Origin: Dipylidium caninum
Lineage: Eukaryota; Platyhelminthes; Cestoda; Cyclophyllidea; Dipylidiidae
Direction of reading: 5' to 3'
NCBI GenBank assembly: GCA_017562135.1
Contig: QEYB01001046.1
Span: forward strand, 3,472,001 to 3,536,000
DNA length: 64,000 bases
Shown piece by piece: positions 12,012 through 27,942 of this stretch; position 1 is the first letter of the stretch; every line of letters starts with the position of its first letter. A program made the translations under genes and the position numbers. The notes under the pieces were generated by a model. That model ran no database searches. It was not told where the DNA came from and saw nothing but the letters and a program-made list of their open reading frames with translations.

Positions 12012-15000
12012 ATGTCTATTGTCTCTCTTCTCATCGGCCAATGCGGGAATCAAGTCGGCTCCCAATTTTTCGACACCATTTACAATGACATTTACCATGG
12101 CGTTACTGAAAGCATTGTACGCTTCAATGACGATTACGTGGTTGACTCAATGGAAACTTTTTTTTCCTTGGAACATGATGGTAAATGTTTTCAACTTGGT
12201 TAAAACTAACACCCTGTAGGTGTAAAACCTGAGGCTAGATGTGTTCGGGTTGACATGGAAGAAAAAGTGATCCGGCAGATCAATGCAGAATCCAATCGCC
12301 ATTCCCCTTGGCGTTACCCGAAAAGTTCAATTTGTTCGAAAAGAGGTTCAGGTAAATATGCTGAGTTATCCTGTCTTTTTTTCTCATTTAACTAATTAGT
12401 TCACGCTGAGGATTTCCAATTTCATTACTCATTTACTCTACAAATCACAGTTAATTCCTCATATTAACTCCATAGTTTTGAAGACCCAATCCGCAATTCT
12501 AAGATAGGCCATTTTCAAAATCTACTTACGTTAGGGAACAATTGGGCTTTGGGTTACTATTTGAATGGCCCGTCATGTGTCGATGTATTCAATGATACGC
12601 TCTCGGCAGAACTTGAGAAGTGTGAATTAGTTGATGGCCTCATAGCCACAATGGGACTGGCCGGTGGTACAGGATCTGGAGTTGGCACTTATCTTTTATG
12701 GTAAATTTGCTTATTTCTCCTGTATAGGTCAACAAAGTTTTTGTTCACCCTCCCAATTAATCTCAAAACTTTTTTGGCTTTGATCACTCCTTTTTACTGA
12801 CAAGCATTTCGCTTGTCAAGATTACTTTTATGATCCTACGTCTTTAAACAATCATGGACGGGGTACGATAGTTTTCGTGCAATTCTTTTTAATTTCCGCT
12901 CTCAGAATTCCGGGCCTATTAAATATTTCTCTCATGGAAATGACTTGTTATTTATTCGATCCACTTTTTGCAATTGTGTTATATTACCACATTCCTATTG
13001 AATTGCGTTGTCATAAGGACTTTACCTTTTATGAAACTTGTAATTTGATCACGGAGATATCTGTTAGTTAACGTTTTGTCATTTTATCCATTTTCCAGGA
13101 GAAAAATCATGCCTGACTTTAATGAGTTTGAATAAGGGAGCTTGAATTAATTAAATAGATTGTCATTTAGTTATTCATTAATGACTTTGTAGGTCGTCGA
13201 CCCTTAAATTTATTTTGTGAAGTGTGGGTTGAGGAACGATGGATTGTGCTAACTACTCTCAGGAGTACAAAGGCGAGAATGCGAACGTGCGAGGTTATAA
13301 TGAAAATTTATAATGAGATTTGAGTAATTGAGATGTGTGCATTTCAGCCACCTAGGCGATATGTTTCCGAAAGTGCCGGTATTGGCTCAATTGGTGTGGC
13401 CTTATCGGAAGGGTGAAGTGGCGTTACAGGCCTACAATACAGTTCTGACTATGGGTCACTTGTTGTGTACGAGTCCTGGAGAGACGCCCTGCGGCCTATT
13501 ATTTCACCAAAACGACCTCCTACACCGAGCTTGCGCAAGCCGTCTTTCACTCTATCGTTCTCGAACTCGTGCACCCTTGAGTTCCTTCGAAAGCGTGTCT
13601 CTCGTCGAGCTTAACCGTCTCATCGCTCATCTTCTCGGTGGCATGCTTCAAGTCTGTTCCTTCCTTTTATCAACTTACTTCCTCTTTTTTCAGTCATGGT
13701 CCGCACGAGTTAGTGGTTTTAAACGAGTTATAAATGTGGAATTGATATCGCCATTCCGTTTTATAAGTAAGGTCTATCACTGCCAGTCGTGGATTTACTT
13801 TGCCACTTTTCAATATATTGCAGCGTAACTTCCCTATTTGGGAATCAGTAAACTGTATTTATTTTATTGATACCGTGTGGCTCACCTTCTGAGTAGCATT
13901 TTATTGTTCAACAGTAATGGGAACAGTATTTGCAGATTCATGCCAGCTTTCTCGTTGTTTTAACCTGCATAATTTTAATTCTCCATTTTTCTGCTTTATT
14001 GTGTTTGCTTTATTTCTTTGTGGTTCTCCTTGCAAGTGAATTACTAAATTTTAACCGAGTCTACCGATTCATGCCTTACCAATTTCTCTGTGGTACGAAC
14101 TCCACGCACTATCATCCAGGATATCTTTGTAGTTTTCTCATTCTACATTGTTTTTGATCCTGGCAACCACAATGGAGTATTCATTCTCATCAATTCGGCA
14201 ATGTGTTATATGACATTTATATGTGGTGGCATATTTCCATTAAAACTTCGTGGAAAAAAAACAGCCTTGTTGACACCTTAAAAAGCCTCCATTAAAGGTA
14301 TTCCCTGACGTTGCAGCCCTACACAAAGACGCCTGATGGTGCGCTTTGTCGTCGACGTTTGTCTCGTCTCCTGTTTGAATTGACTGGCCCCAGAGATTAT
14401 CGGCTCTATCAGCTCCATTGTCTGCCGTATCATTTAAATAATGAAGCCCGGGGTTTCGCTACGGAAACCTGGCCACAGCTCTTACGTCACGCCAAGCAAA
14501 TGCTTTTTACCGGGGCCTGCTTTGATAACGGTGAATGTCTTCCCTCCTCTTTATTCTCTCTTCAGTCCACTTTACCCGCGTAATAACCTTGTTTACTATT
14601 CACAACAGACATTAATTGGTGTTTGTCGCTGGACAAACTTCGAGGTCATCTTCGACAACCGATCGTGGCTTGCTCGAATGTGGCGCGTGGCGAGGGAGCT
14701 CTCGAAATGTCATCGTCAGATTTCACGACAGGCCTCATGGGTACGGTGGGTCTCGCCCAAGTCTTACACGTCTCTTCTCCGCCTCCATTAGGTGTGTCAA
14801 CCCGCGCTTTCAATGGCCATTCTCGAAGCCTTTTCCTGGCCACAAACGGCGGCGGCCTAGTTTCAAGTACGCAATCTACAGATGGCGAATCATTAAGTAC
14901 TGACGTTTGTGCTCCTCTCCGGCTCGTTCGCTCGCGTGCTTGGCGTCTTTTAACCTCATCTGCCTACCTCCACCACTACACCCAGTTCGGCATGGAGGAT

Positions 15001-15078
15001 CCTCGAGCTTCTTTTCTGGACGCCCTTGCTGTGATAGAACAAACTATCCATTCGTATTCTCGTCTTAACGCCTCCTGA
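12012..15078 (+). CDS. TUBD1: Delta-tubulin, 6 exons
   Basis: Tubulin-family GTPase of centrioles and basal bodies, needed for triplet microtubules. Exons: 12012-12180, 12220-12351, 12535-12700, 13348-13651, 14317-14530, 14609-15078; total 1455 nt (484 aa; human 453), all phases consistent. The start MSIVSLLIGQCGNQVG matches delta-tubulin's MSIV...GQCGNQ. VRVDME precedes GSGNNWALGY, and AGGTGSGVG is the tubulin GTP-binding loop. WPYRKGEVALQAYN, LLFHQNDLLH and the C-terminal SAYLHHYTQFGMED..FLD follow the human delta form rather than alpha, beta or gamma. Intron 1 is 39 nt. The insertion relative to human is mainly in the C-terminal third (Ser/Gly-rich, from about 14770). It faces away from POLR1B. 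Its presence implies delta-dependent centrioles, as expected of an animal with ciliated cells or flagellated sperm (inference). Confidence 0.96.
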
Positions 15079-16482
15079 TTATCTCAGCATTCCTTATTTG
15101 CTTGTACATTTTGTAATCTACGTCATCATACTGGGCTTCATTTTCTATCTAATCCGTTTCGATAGATTTTTAAATAGGATGCAAAATTGCACGCTAAAAT
15201 ATATGGGTGCGCACCATATTATGATATTAACGCTGTTGGAAACTGAGACTAATGTGTTCTAGCCTTTCTTAGGCCGTTATTTATCGATGATATCCTTGCT
15301 ATAGCATAAACTGTGTTTGTAAGCCTTTACAAACCGAAGATGTAATATTTTTCTATCATAAGTGGCTTGCATTTAGTGGAGTTCATTGTTTTTCTGCGAT
15401 ACTTTGCTGCTAAAGACCAGTTTAGTTCATTTATGCATTTTGAAGCTTTGACATATTCTTCTCACTGATTCTTGAGCACTTTCATTGTCGCTTCATAACT
15501 ACTAGGCTTTCTCAGGAGTTCTCACCTTGGTTCAGCGGTAAGATCACAAGCAAAATAGATTTGGCACCTTAAATAGTTTGGAGAGTAAATGATTTTTATG
15601 CTGTTGCAACAGGTTCTCGTCATTTGAAATTAGGCAGTTCCATTTGTCGGAGCTGGATGTTGCTCTCGAGATCTCAGATAGCCCAAGTTGAGCAAGCTGT
15701 GCGAGATAGCATTACAAAAGTCAAGCTCCTTTTTACCCAGATCTGATGTCCTCACAGTGAATTAAAATTCTCAAACCCTTGTACTTTTCCAAAATCCAGT
15801 TTTCTTAGTTCGGTTAACTATTTGCGCCAAAGTACCCCTGGCTTCTAGACTTGGCAGCTGTACTGACCCTAACAAATAAACTTAGACCTTCTCAGCAGTA
15901 AGCGAGATGACTTGAGGGCGTTTCGTGACTTATGTATTCATTATCAACGCTTCTTGAGGGCAGCAAGGCTAATTTAACCACGGACCCTTCGAATGCCTGA
16001 ACTGAACTAGCCGCCTAGTCGAGTCCCGTGAGTGTTCTGATGTACTAAGAGAAGAAGTTTATGGTGTGCCTGCTGAAATACGCCGATATCAGCGTTCCAT
16101 GCGGTTACGAGAAAATGTTATTAAACAGTCTTAGGGCAAATAGTTTAACGTCTCTGCGGATTCTAAACTGCTGAAATGTGCGTTCTTCAGCCGCTCGGCT
16201 TGCGTATCGCACGGTGTACTCGTTCGTGATGAAACGGTCTTCACGGGTAAAAGTCTTACCTTGAGTAATAGCAAAGCGGCTGACGCTAAAACCATGAAAA
16301 ATTGATCTAAATTCTAAGTGTGTGCACGTGATGTTTGAGGAATCAGATGCGTCATGGTGGAGTAAGATTCTTGAGTTCATAAACGAACAAGTAGCGAACA
16401 CTTGGCGCGAGTTTGCATCTGCGGACAAAAGCGATACGGTTGAATTCTATGCCCCGGCCACTTGAAAGTCTGAGCACTCATT
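15079..16482. other. Intergenic region, no gene seen
   Basis: No open frame with recognisable content occurs on either strand. The region lies between the delta-tubulin stop and the probable 3' end of the minus-strand gene starting near 16483. An AATAAA lies near 15873 on the plus strand, about 0.8 kb past the delta-tubulin stop. A minus-strand frame at 16105-16428 lacks any domain signal and is treated as chance. Confidence 0.4.
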
Positions 16483-17617
16483 CTAAGTAGAGGCGATGAA
16501 AGAGCGAGCTGATCTATGCGTAGAGGAAATAGGTGGGTAAACAGAGAACGTCCGTGCTGGGCTCGTCCGTGATCGGTCCGAAAAGTGGTGCGAATGAGGC
16601 CTACTCAAAGTGCCTTCTATTAGGTCGACTGCCACATCGCATGTCGCCTGGGAGATTAGTAAATTATGCGCTCTTTTCTCTTGAAATTTCACAAACATAT
16701 TTACTACATTTTATTGAGGTACAAAAGTACTTTTCCGGCTCCCAGCTTCATCGAATAGATAGGGTTACACTCCTGCTTCGTAGTTCGCTACTACTCGGCA
16801 CTTTTTTCACGTAAACGGGAATTCTCGAAGGCAGTCGACGAGCCCGCTGTCCGCTATCGAGGAAATCGCGAGTTGGTCGTCCGATAGACGCTGTCGTCCG
16901 GGCCGTAGACGCTGGGGGAACTTGGGGAGGCGCAGTCCCACCCCCCATTTGAACGACCGGGTGACTCACCTTGATGGCGAAACCCGTCCGAACCATCGGT
17001 GACCTCACTGGATACTGGCTGCCATCCATTGGCTTATTTGATGGCACCGGTCTCGATGGCCTAAAACCCCTCAATTCATTTTGAAGGGGAAGCAGTTGCT
17101 GTAAGTTCCTATTTCCCAAAGGTATGGGTTTTGGTGCGGCGAGGAGAGACGGACGCTTTATCACGGTGTGACTTGAAGCGGTGAGGGTGGAACAGCTATT
17201 TGCACGATTTAACGCTGGAGCCTCCGTTGTGTTGTCGTCCTCACCGTCCGAGACATCGAAGACGAGTTGGTAAGAGCTAGCACGATGGAGATTAGTGAGG
17301 GAGAATGAGGTGAACTCAGAGAAAGGTCGATGATCCGGGTCGCTATCAATTTTCTGAGGCGATTCGAGAAGAGAGTGCAGAGACGCGGTCAAATCGAGGT
17401 CTGTCTCAATGCTGGGCTCACGTAAAATACACTCGACGACCTTGGCTTCTTCGAGGTTCTGTTGGTTAAGAGTTTTGTTAGATCGCAATTGCTGAGGAAA
17501 GGAAATGGCGGAGCGACGAGTAGACTTCTCCACAGCGGCAACCTCGCCGTAAAACATTCGTCCAATTCGGCAGTCACCTTCTATCACCACACTTTGTATG
17601 CAACCCACCGGTATCAT
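16483..17617 (-). CDS. Uncharacterised protein, Ser/Pro-rich C-terminal exons (partial)
   Basis: Not recognised. A long minus-strand frame runs from 17617 to a strong donor (IK|gtgagt) at 16980, about 212 codons. It joins in phase to a candidate last exon, 16483-16659 (acceptor CCCAG, product ATCDVAVDLIEG... ending FIAST). The first part (MIPVGCIQSVVIEG) looks folded. The remainder is rich in Ser, Pro, Arg and Thr, with an acidic patch VFDVSDGEDD, typical of a disordered regulatory tail. The first codon may be ATG 17617, or an acceptor just upstream (TTCGGAG|CAC). The PVG-x-I segment faintly recalls the end of the ATG13 HORMA domain, but I could not find the rest of that domain, so no name is given. 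The exon at 19378-19605 may belong to the same gene. Confidence 0.5.
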
Positions 17618-19377
17618 GTGCTCCGAAAGTGAGAGACAAATATCATTTAGGTAGACCTACGAAGTGTAGTAAAAATTTTTGCGTCATTCACTACTCATTA
17701 TACATTTAAATAAAGCTAATATTGAAGCGGTGGTTATGCCCTGGTAGTATTGAAATCATTACGGCGATCTTTTGTACAGCTACGGAGGCTCTTGGTCTTT
17801 CGCCGGTTCCTTTGCCCTCTGCTGGCTTCACCGACTCAACATATTCTGGCCGAATGCCTTATTCGCGTCCACACGGCGCAGGGCGTGGTTTCTGCTTGCA
17901 CACAGTCGCAGCAGGGGACACCCAGCCCCGATGCTTATTTGCGGCCCTTCATACAACGGAAACTCATTTGCTTAAACGAATGTTGTCTCGCCATAGTATT
18001 TATTTTGAATAGTCTTGGGTGCCCTAAGTTTTGAGAGCAAATGATTGTACCTAGAACAACTAGAGAGTGGGTCAACAACTCTTCTCCAAAAGACTTCCCC
18101 TTTCGTATATTTTGCAAGTGTGGTTTTAGAGTTAATTGCTCTGAGGAAAAACCTGCAACAGACAGGCGTAAAGCAGCTTGAGCGCTGTCGTCATAACACT
18201 CTCTGCAAAGCACCGTCGGTCGCCTATTCAAGACGCGTTTATGCATTCTACCCTGAAAAAAGGCGGAAAGACATTGCTATCATCGAACTTGAGCGATCAT
18301 CGTAAATTGAACATATCCGAAATCACTAGGCTTCGTCAGGATAGACTGTTTTTCAGCACTAGAAGGTGTAGAAGGAGGCTCATCGAGGACTGGCTTCAAT
18401 TCACTCTCTTGACTTCGCTCATTAGTTCAATGAGTTAGCAACTTGTCAAAGGAAAAGGAAAATAAGACAACTGCCACCCTGTGTTCTTCTAAATTAACCG
18501 GGTCTATTAGTCTCGGCTTGCAGTAAATAAGACCAGGTCGAAAGTGAGCAATGCAAATTTGGGGAGTGCTCTTCATAATTTGTGACCACGGCAATACTCG
18601 ACGGCCCCCTCCTCAGTGATGCAATGCATTATGCGCCTTTAATAGATGTCGCATACTCGTTACACTGATTGTTCCACAGCAATTTTGTGGATCTTTGCGC
18701 GAATTTAGCTAAGCGCATAAGTGAAGTAGTTCACGCAGTGATCTGTTAGGTCTGCTCCTCTTTCTCCTCTCCCGCAACGCTAATAAACAAAAAAGGAAGC
18801 GATACCATTTCCTGTTTATTGAAAAGTCTTTCCTCATTTATGATACCGTTCGCTTTAAGAGAATTAAAATTTTTGCCATCTCTGCTACGGGATCGGTTTA
18901 AAACAAGTAGGATTATTGAGGGATAACTAATTTACTCAACTCTGTGACACATCTAGGCCACACCCAACATCCCGTATATGACACGCATTCTTTCGACTTT
19001 ATTTGATTTTGAATACGAAATTTCTACAGGCTTAAGCATGTCAAACTTCCAACCCCGTTACTAACCAAGTGACGTTGAGTATAATGCTGAAGGTAGGAAA
19101 AACGAATTCCCTTCATCATGCAAGACAGTCCTCTTTTGAAGAATGGACTGGTCCATACTGACATTTTAATAAACAACATTTCGAGTTGGTAGTACCAAAA
19201 AGTTTTTCCGGTGAGGTGCGTGTACAATGGAACAGGTGCCGAGTCCACCCAAGAAGGGTGCACTACCTGCATATCCGTAAGCTCGCAAAGTAGGCGACAA
19301 TATCAACAATAGTAATGGTAATGTGAAATTATTGTTTTACGGTCAAATATAGCCTACCTCAAAGTAGTCTTTCTTGA
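17618..19377. other. Probable intronic or intergenic stretch with unassigned open frames
   Basis: Several frames are open here, none decisive. On the plus strand, 17750-18034 encodes a hydrophobic/Arg-rich frame. On the minus strand, about 18340-18440 gives an acidic Ser/Pro-rich stretch (EPPSTPSSAEKQ). An acceptor-preceded minus frame begins at about 19259 (GCAG|GTAGTGCACC). They could be exons linking 19378-19605 to 17617, but I could not build one in-phase chain. Confidence 0.3.
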
Positions 19378-19605
19378 CGTAGATTTTGCAGATAAATTGT
19401 TCACCGGTGCAGAAGCCGTTCCTAGCGGCGCTGAAACCGGAGGCGTTGGTGCTGGTTTCGGGAGTAGAGCCACAGACCTCCCATTCTCCGCCAGTGTCCA
19501 GAGTCACCTCCAAGGGAATAGTCTCGCCCACCGGCAGCGGCACTTCTGAAACTGGAGACAGTAGAAGATCTGGATCGAAGGCTTTGAAGTCAGATACCAG
19601 CTTCA
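19378..19605 (-). CDS. Internal exon of an uncharacterised gene
   Basis: Minus-strand exon bounded by TTCAG|GTTTG upstream and TTTGAG|gtaggc downstream, encoding about 76 residues. It starts FVMKLVSDFKAFDPD, contains PLPVGETIPLEVTLDTGGEW, and ends CKIYVKKDYFE. The alternating hydrophobic pattern looks like a beta-rich folded domain. I do not recognise the family. A possible 5' exon lies around 19820-20020, where two minus frames are open, and the Ser/Pro-rich exons at 16483-17617 may be its 3' end. The splice signals make it more likely a real exon than a chance frame. Confidence 0.4.
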
Positions 19606-21566
19606 TAACAAACCTGAACATAAAGAGGGCAGAAGTGATCGTATATGTTGCCGAAGACGGTGGATCACACCTCGCATATTCTCATATATTCATCATTGTA
19701 TTAAAATAGAACCGTCAAGGTCCGTCGTTGCTGAACTGATCTACATCTCTTGAGAAAATAAACGCTTCGTTTAAGAAGAGAATAATTAGCACTATGATTA
19801 TGGGAAATTGTCGTAGTATTAAGTGAGCGAGTCACTAGGTCCCATATGTGCCGAAACATGAGAGAGCAAAATGGGGCTCCGATCAGACTGTGGATATCTT
19901 GCGTTCGCAACACGTCCCACAGAATAACCAGAGTCAACAGCCGAGTAATGTGTGTCTGTGAGCATGCGGAGGAATTGCCGGGCGCCAGTACGGTATTTTG
20001 CAATGTGTATGAACTTGGGGGAAAAGACCTTGCATGAGGACACGTGAAAGTGTCTGTCCCTTTTATCATATTCTTTCTCAGGAATTAATAAATACAATTT
20101 TAAGGCGTGTATAGTAAATAATTTTGGAGAGTTTCAATCATATTACCCCATCGAAGTATGTCCCAAAAATTTACTTACTAATAAGTTTGCTTCCAAAGAG
20201 CCACATGCGCTCAAGACAACAGCTGAGCAACCTTATAGATTCACAAACTCAAAGATGAGTTGTCTGAAGAGCATAAATCATCTGCCAAGTTTAATTCTTA
20301 CGCTAAATATCTCAAAGTAAAGGGTGCTGTTTACCATCTGCCGCCTATGGCGAACAAATTGCAAAGTGAGTTGATAATAACTTCGGCGATAAGGGTGTAA
20401 GCCTTCGGTGGTGACAGTCGATGTGCACCGTTACGCGAAGAAAATGGAATAATTGCATAGAGATTAGTTGACGTGCATCCTCACCAACCTATGTCTGTAT
20501 GTTTAAAAAGTAGTTGAGCTACTTCTAATGATGGACACCGGAAGATTAAACAGTCTAAGTCAAGGGGTGGTGGTGAAAATATAACGAGAAAATTGCGTAT
20601 TCAACCGAAAATACCTTGACTTTCCAACATGTCCTATTACGGCAATACAGTGTCCTACATCGAGAGGAGAAGGAAACTCGAAAGCAATTCCCATTTTCTG
20701 TGGACCAGCCCTCGTCGTGACAGCGATGATATAAGGCGATCGCTGTACTTCGTTAGTGACTCACACAACCAGTGCCTCAGCGACTATTGACGTGCCAGCG
20801 GCATGAACTACTGGCGACGGCGCGCCTAACGTCTCCGCAAGCGACGCCCGTTGGGGCGACACGGAAACAGCCAATCAGGTCGGCGTGCCTTTAAACCAAT
20901 GAAAATGGCCAGAAATGCAGAAACAGGCGTAAATGAGGCCCACCCTCGCTAACAGCATTTCTTTTTGCGCGTCGGACCTTAGCGTCGATAAAGTACGAAC
21001 AAGAAAATTTTCTGCGGCAAATGTTACTGTTGAAAATGTGAAGAGGGCGACGAATGAGGAGAAGCTGAGTTGAGTCCTTCGCCAAAGAGCTCTCACACCC
21101 GAGACTGAAGAAATAAACGCGCCATTGATCGACTTAGCGTTTCAGCTGACGCATTGACAACAGTCTGGTACACAAATATCCATTTCGTAAGGAGCACAAG
21201 ATGATGGTAGCGACACTCACAAACCGGGTCTCGAAGTAGCGTTACAACTCGCTCTCCCAATATACTTATTCCCCTTCTTTAGCCGAAATTGCAAATGCCA
21301 TTTCATTTTATCGGAGTTTTATCGTCAGCCTAAACTTACAATTGACCAAACACACCCATAATACCATTTCTAGCTATGTCAGAATAGGTAATGGGCAGAA
21401 ATGATTAATTCCCTTGAAGGGTTTCTGCAACACTCCGATAACGGCTAGGTAGAAGTTCGTCTTGTCTTGTAAAAATTGTTATTAAAGGGAATATGTTGCT
21501 TAAGCTTGAAATAGAAACAGAGATAAGCAGATATATACAGGATTGGGAGTAAGTGGTAGACGATCG
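19606..21566. other. Region without assigned gene upstream of TIF1 3' end
   Basis: Between the unrecognised minus-strand exon and the TIF1-like stop codon. Minus-strand frames at 19819-20097 (two overlapping frames, one with RLLTLVILWDVLRTQDIHSL) and 20875-21096 (hydrophobic) could be exons of an uncharacterised gene. No phase-consistent set with recognisable similarity was found. The remainder, about 20100-20870 and 21100-21560, shows nothing identifiable. Confidence 0.3.
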
Positions 21567-26153
<4,587 letters not shown>

Positions 26154-27942
26154 TACGCAAACGGCAGTGAAGAGCGCGCCAAGTTAATAGATATATATAA
26201 ACTAAGCGCTGCAATCATTAACATGACAAATATGTACAGACACCAACTCAACCGTACTACTTTCCAGAGGGTAGAATGAAACGCTTCGAGTGTCTGCAAC
26301 GCAAGGTTAAGACTTGTTAATGTGGTGTTTAATGTAGCTCCTTACGGTTAATGGAATGCTCAAAAATCGAAAACATTTTTGATGTCAAATTCACACCAAA
26401 AATGCAATGTACAAATGTATTTTTTGCAAAAATAAGTTATGCAAAACTCCGTGTTGTGCTCTTGGTTGGAAAAATGCAATGCGGCCAAAACACTGCGCCC
26501 TCATAGGATCTTACGAACAAAACAAATTCGCACCGGTTTACTTTAACCGAAATAATTGCAATTTGATACCTGCTGTTCCCCATAATATTGATTACTAGAT
26601 CCGCAGCTTATCAGAAATAATACTTGGGAGTTACTCATCAGGAAATGCGAATAATCGGCGAATAGGAAAAGGTGGGCATGGAGGAAACGATTGTATATCA
26701 GTCCAACGTCTCACCATATAAAGGATTTGATAGTTTTTATCCATTTTACAAAACTTGTTATACGCTCGGCCTAGTCCAGAAACCCTCTTATTATGACTTT
26801 CTGTGTGAAGCATTTTTAACGTCGAGACCCTCTGAGGCGTAAATATCTTGCAGCCAAATTTTCAGTTGACCTTTTGTTAAAGTATAATCTCGGGCCAAAT
26901 CGTTTTTGGTAATTTTGTCATGCTTCAGAGACAGTTCTCTGAAGATTTAAATAGGGATGGACTATGGTTTTGCGATGAAGTACAAAATGTCGAAATGCCG
27001 ATTCAATAAGTCAATGTTATTTTGTTACGTTCCACGTAGCAATCTTCCTCCCGCAGCTGATTTTGCAACTGCTATCAGATCATATTAATTTAATCCGCTT
27101 ACGAAATTGGTCTGATTTGTGTTTACTTTGTAATTAACTTACTATTTTACTTTTATCCCTTAAGCACCACTGATCATTAAATACCCCGTGTTTTAGGCGG
27201 TAGTCTGCTGAGGAGGCTGATTGCAGTCTTATGGATATTGAGGGCCGACCCGTCGTATATTGTAAATATATATACTAGCTACTTTTTTCTTTGTTTACTT
27301 CAGCATTGAGGGGAAATTGTATTAAATGTAAGAAAGCTTGTCATTTTACCACAGAACGAATGTTTAACTTTTCCAAATTACCTGTCTGTTTATTAATCGT
27401 GTATCTTTAATGTCCGCTGACGTTTTTTGTGAACGGTAACGTATTTTAAGAATTCACTTTGTTTATAAGACGCTTCATTTGATTTATATCGTCACAACGT
27501 CATTGTTTACCGGTCCCCCACAGCGGCAAAAGATTACCTATTTTTTAACTGTTTACTTCGTATACATTCGCCAACGATTGTGTAAGAACGCACCACACTA
27601 ACATCTTTTGTATATTTTGCCTTGTTTACATTTATTACTTTTGTGTTACCCATTTGTGCTCTTATCTACACCAACTTCCACAATAATTTCCTTTGCGCAC
27701 TGGGATTCCTGTTTAATTGCTTCCATTCCTGAAATAATTATTTCTGCAATTGGTGGTCTTTTCTTCATATAAACATCAAAAAACTTGTTGTTTCAAGTTG
27801 TTTACTAATGTTTGCTCTAATGTTAATGTTGGATAAAGCCATTCGTTCAAAGGTATAAAATAATAACAATTACAGGAAATTGATCTACATCCTTATCTTC
27901 CTTTCACTTGAGTCATACTTTCCACTTTTTTGAATACTGTAG
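26154..27942. other. Divergent intergenic region between TIF1-like gene and TRAPPC10
   Basis: About 1.8 kb between genes pointing outward; AT-rich, with no recognised domain-bearing frame. It should hold both promoters and the unlocated first coding exon of TRAPPC10, which must end with one base of a split codon. One ATG-started frame with a good donor (27810-27851, M..RSK|gtataa) has the wrong phase. Confidence 0.4.

Noticed and set aside
17750..18034. Plus-strand frame with Arg/Leu-rich and Cys-containing product
   Set aside because: An acceptor-like TTTTGTACAG precedes part of it, but there is no matching donor, no neighbouring plus-strand exon and no recognisable motif.
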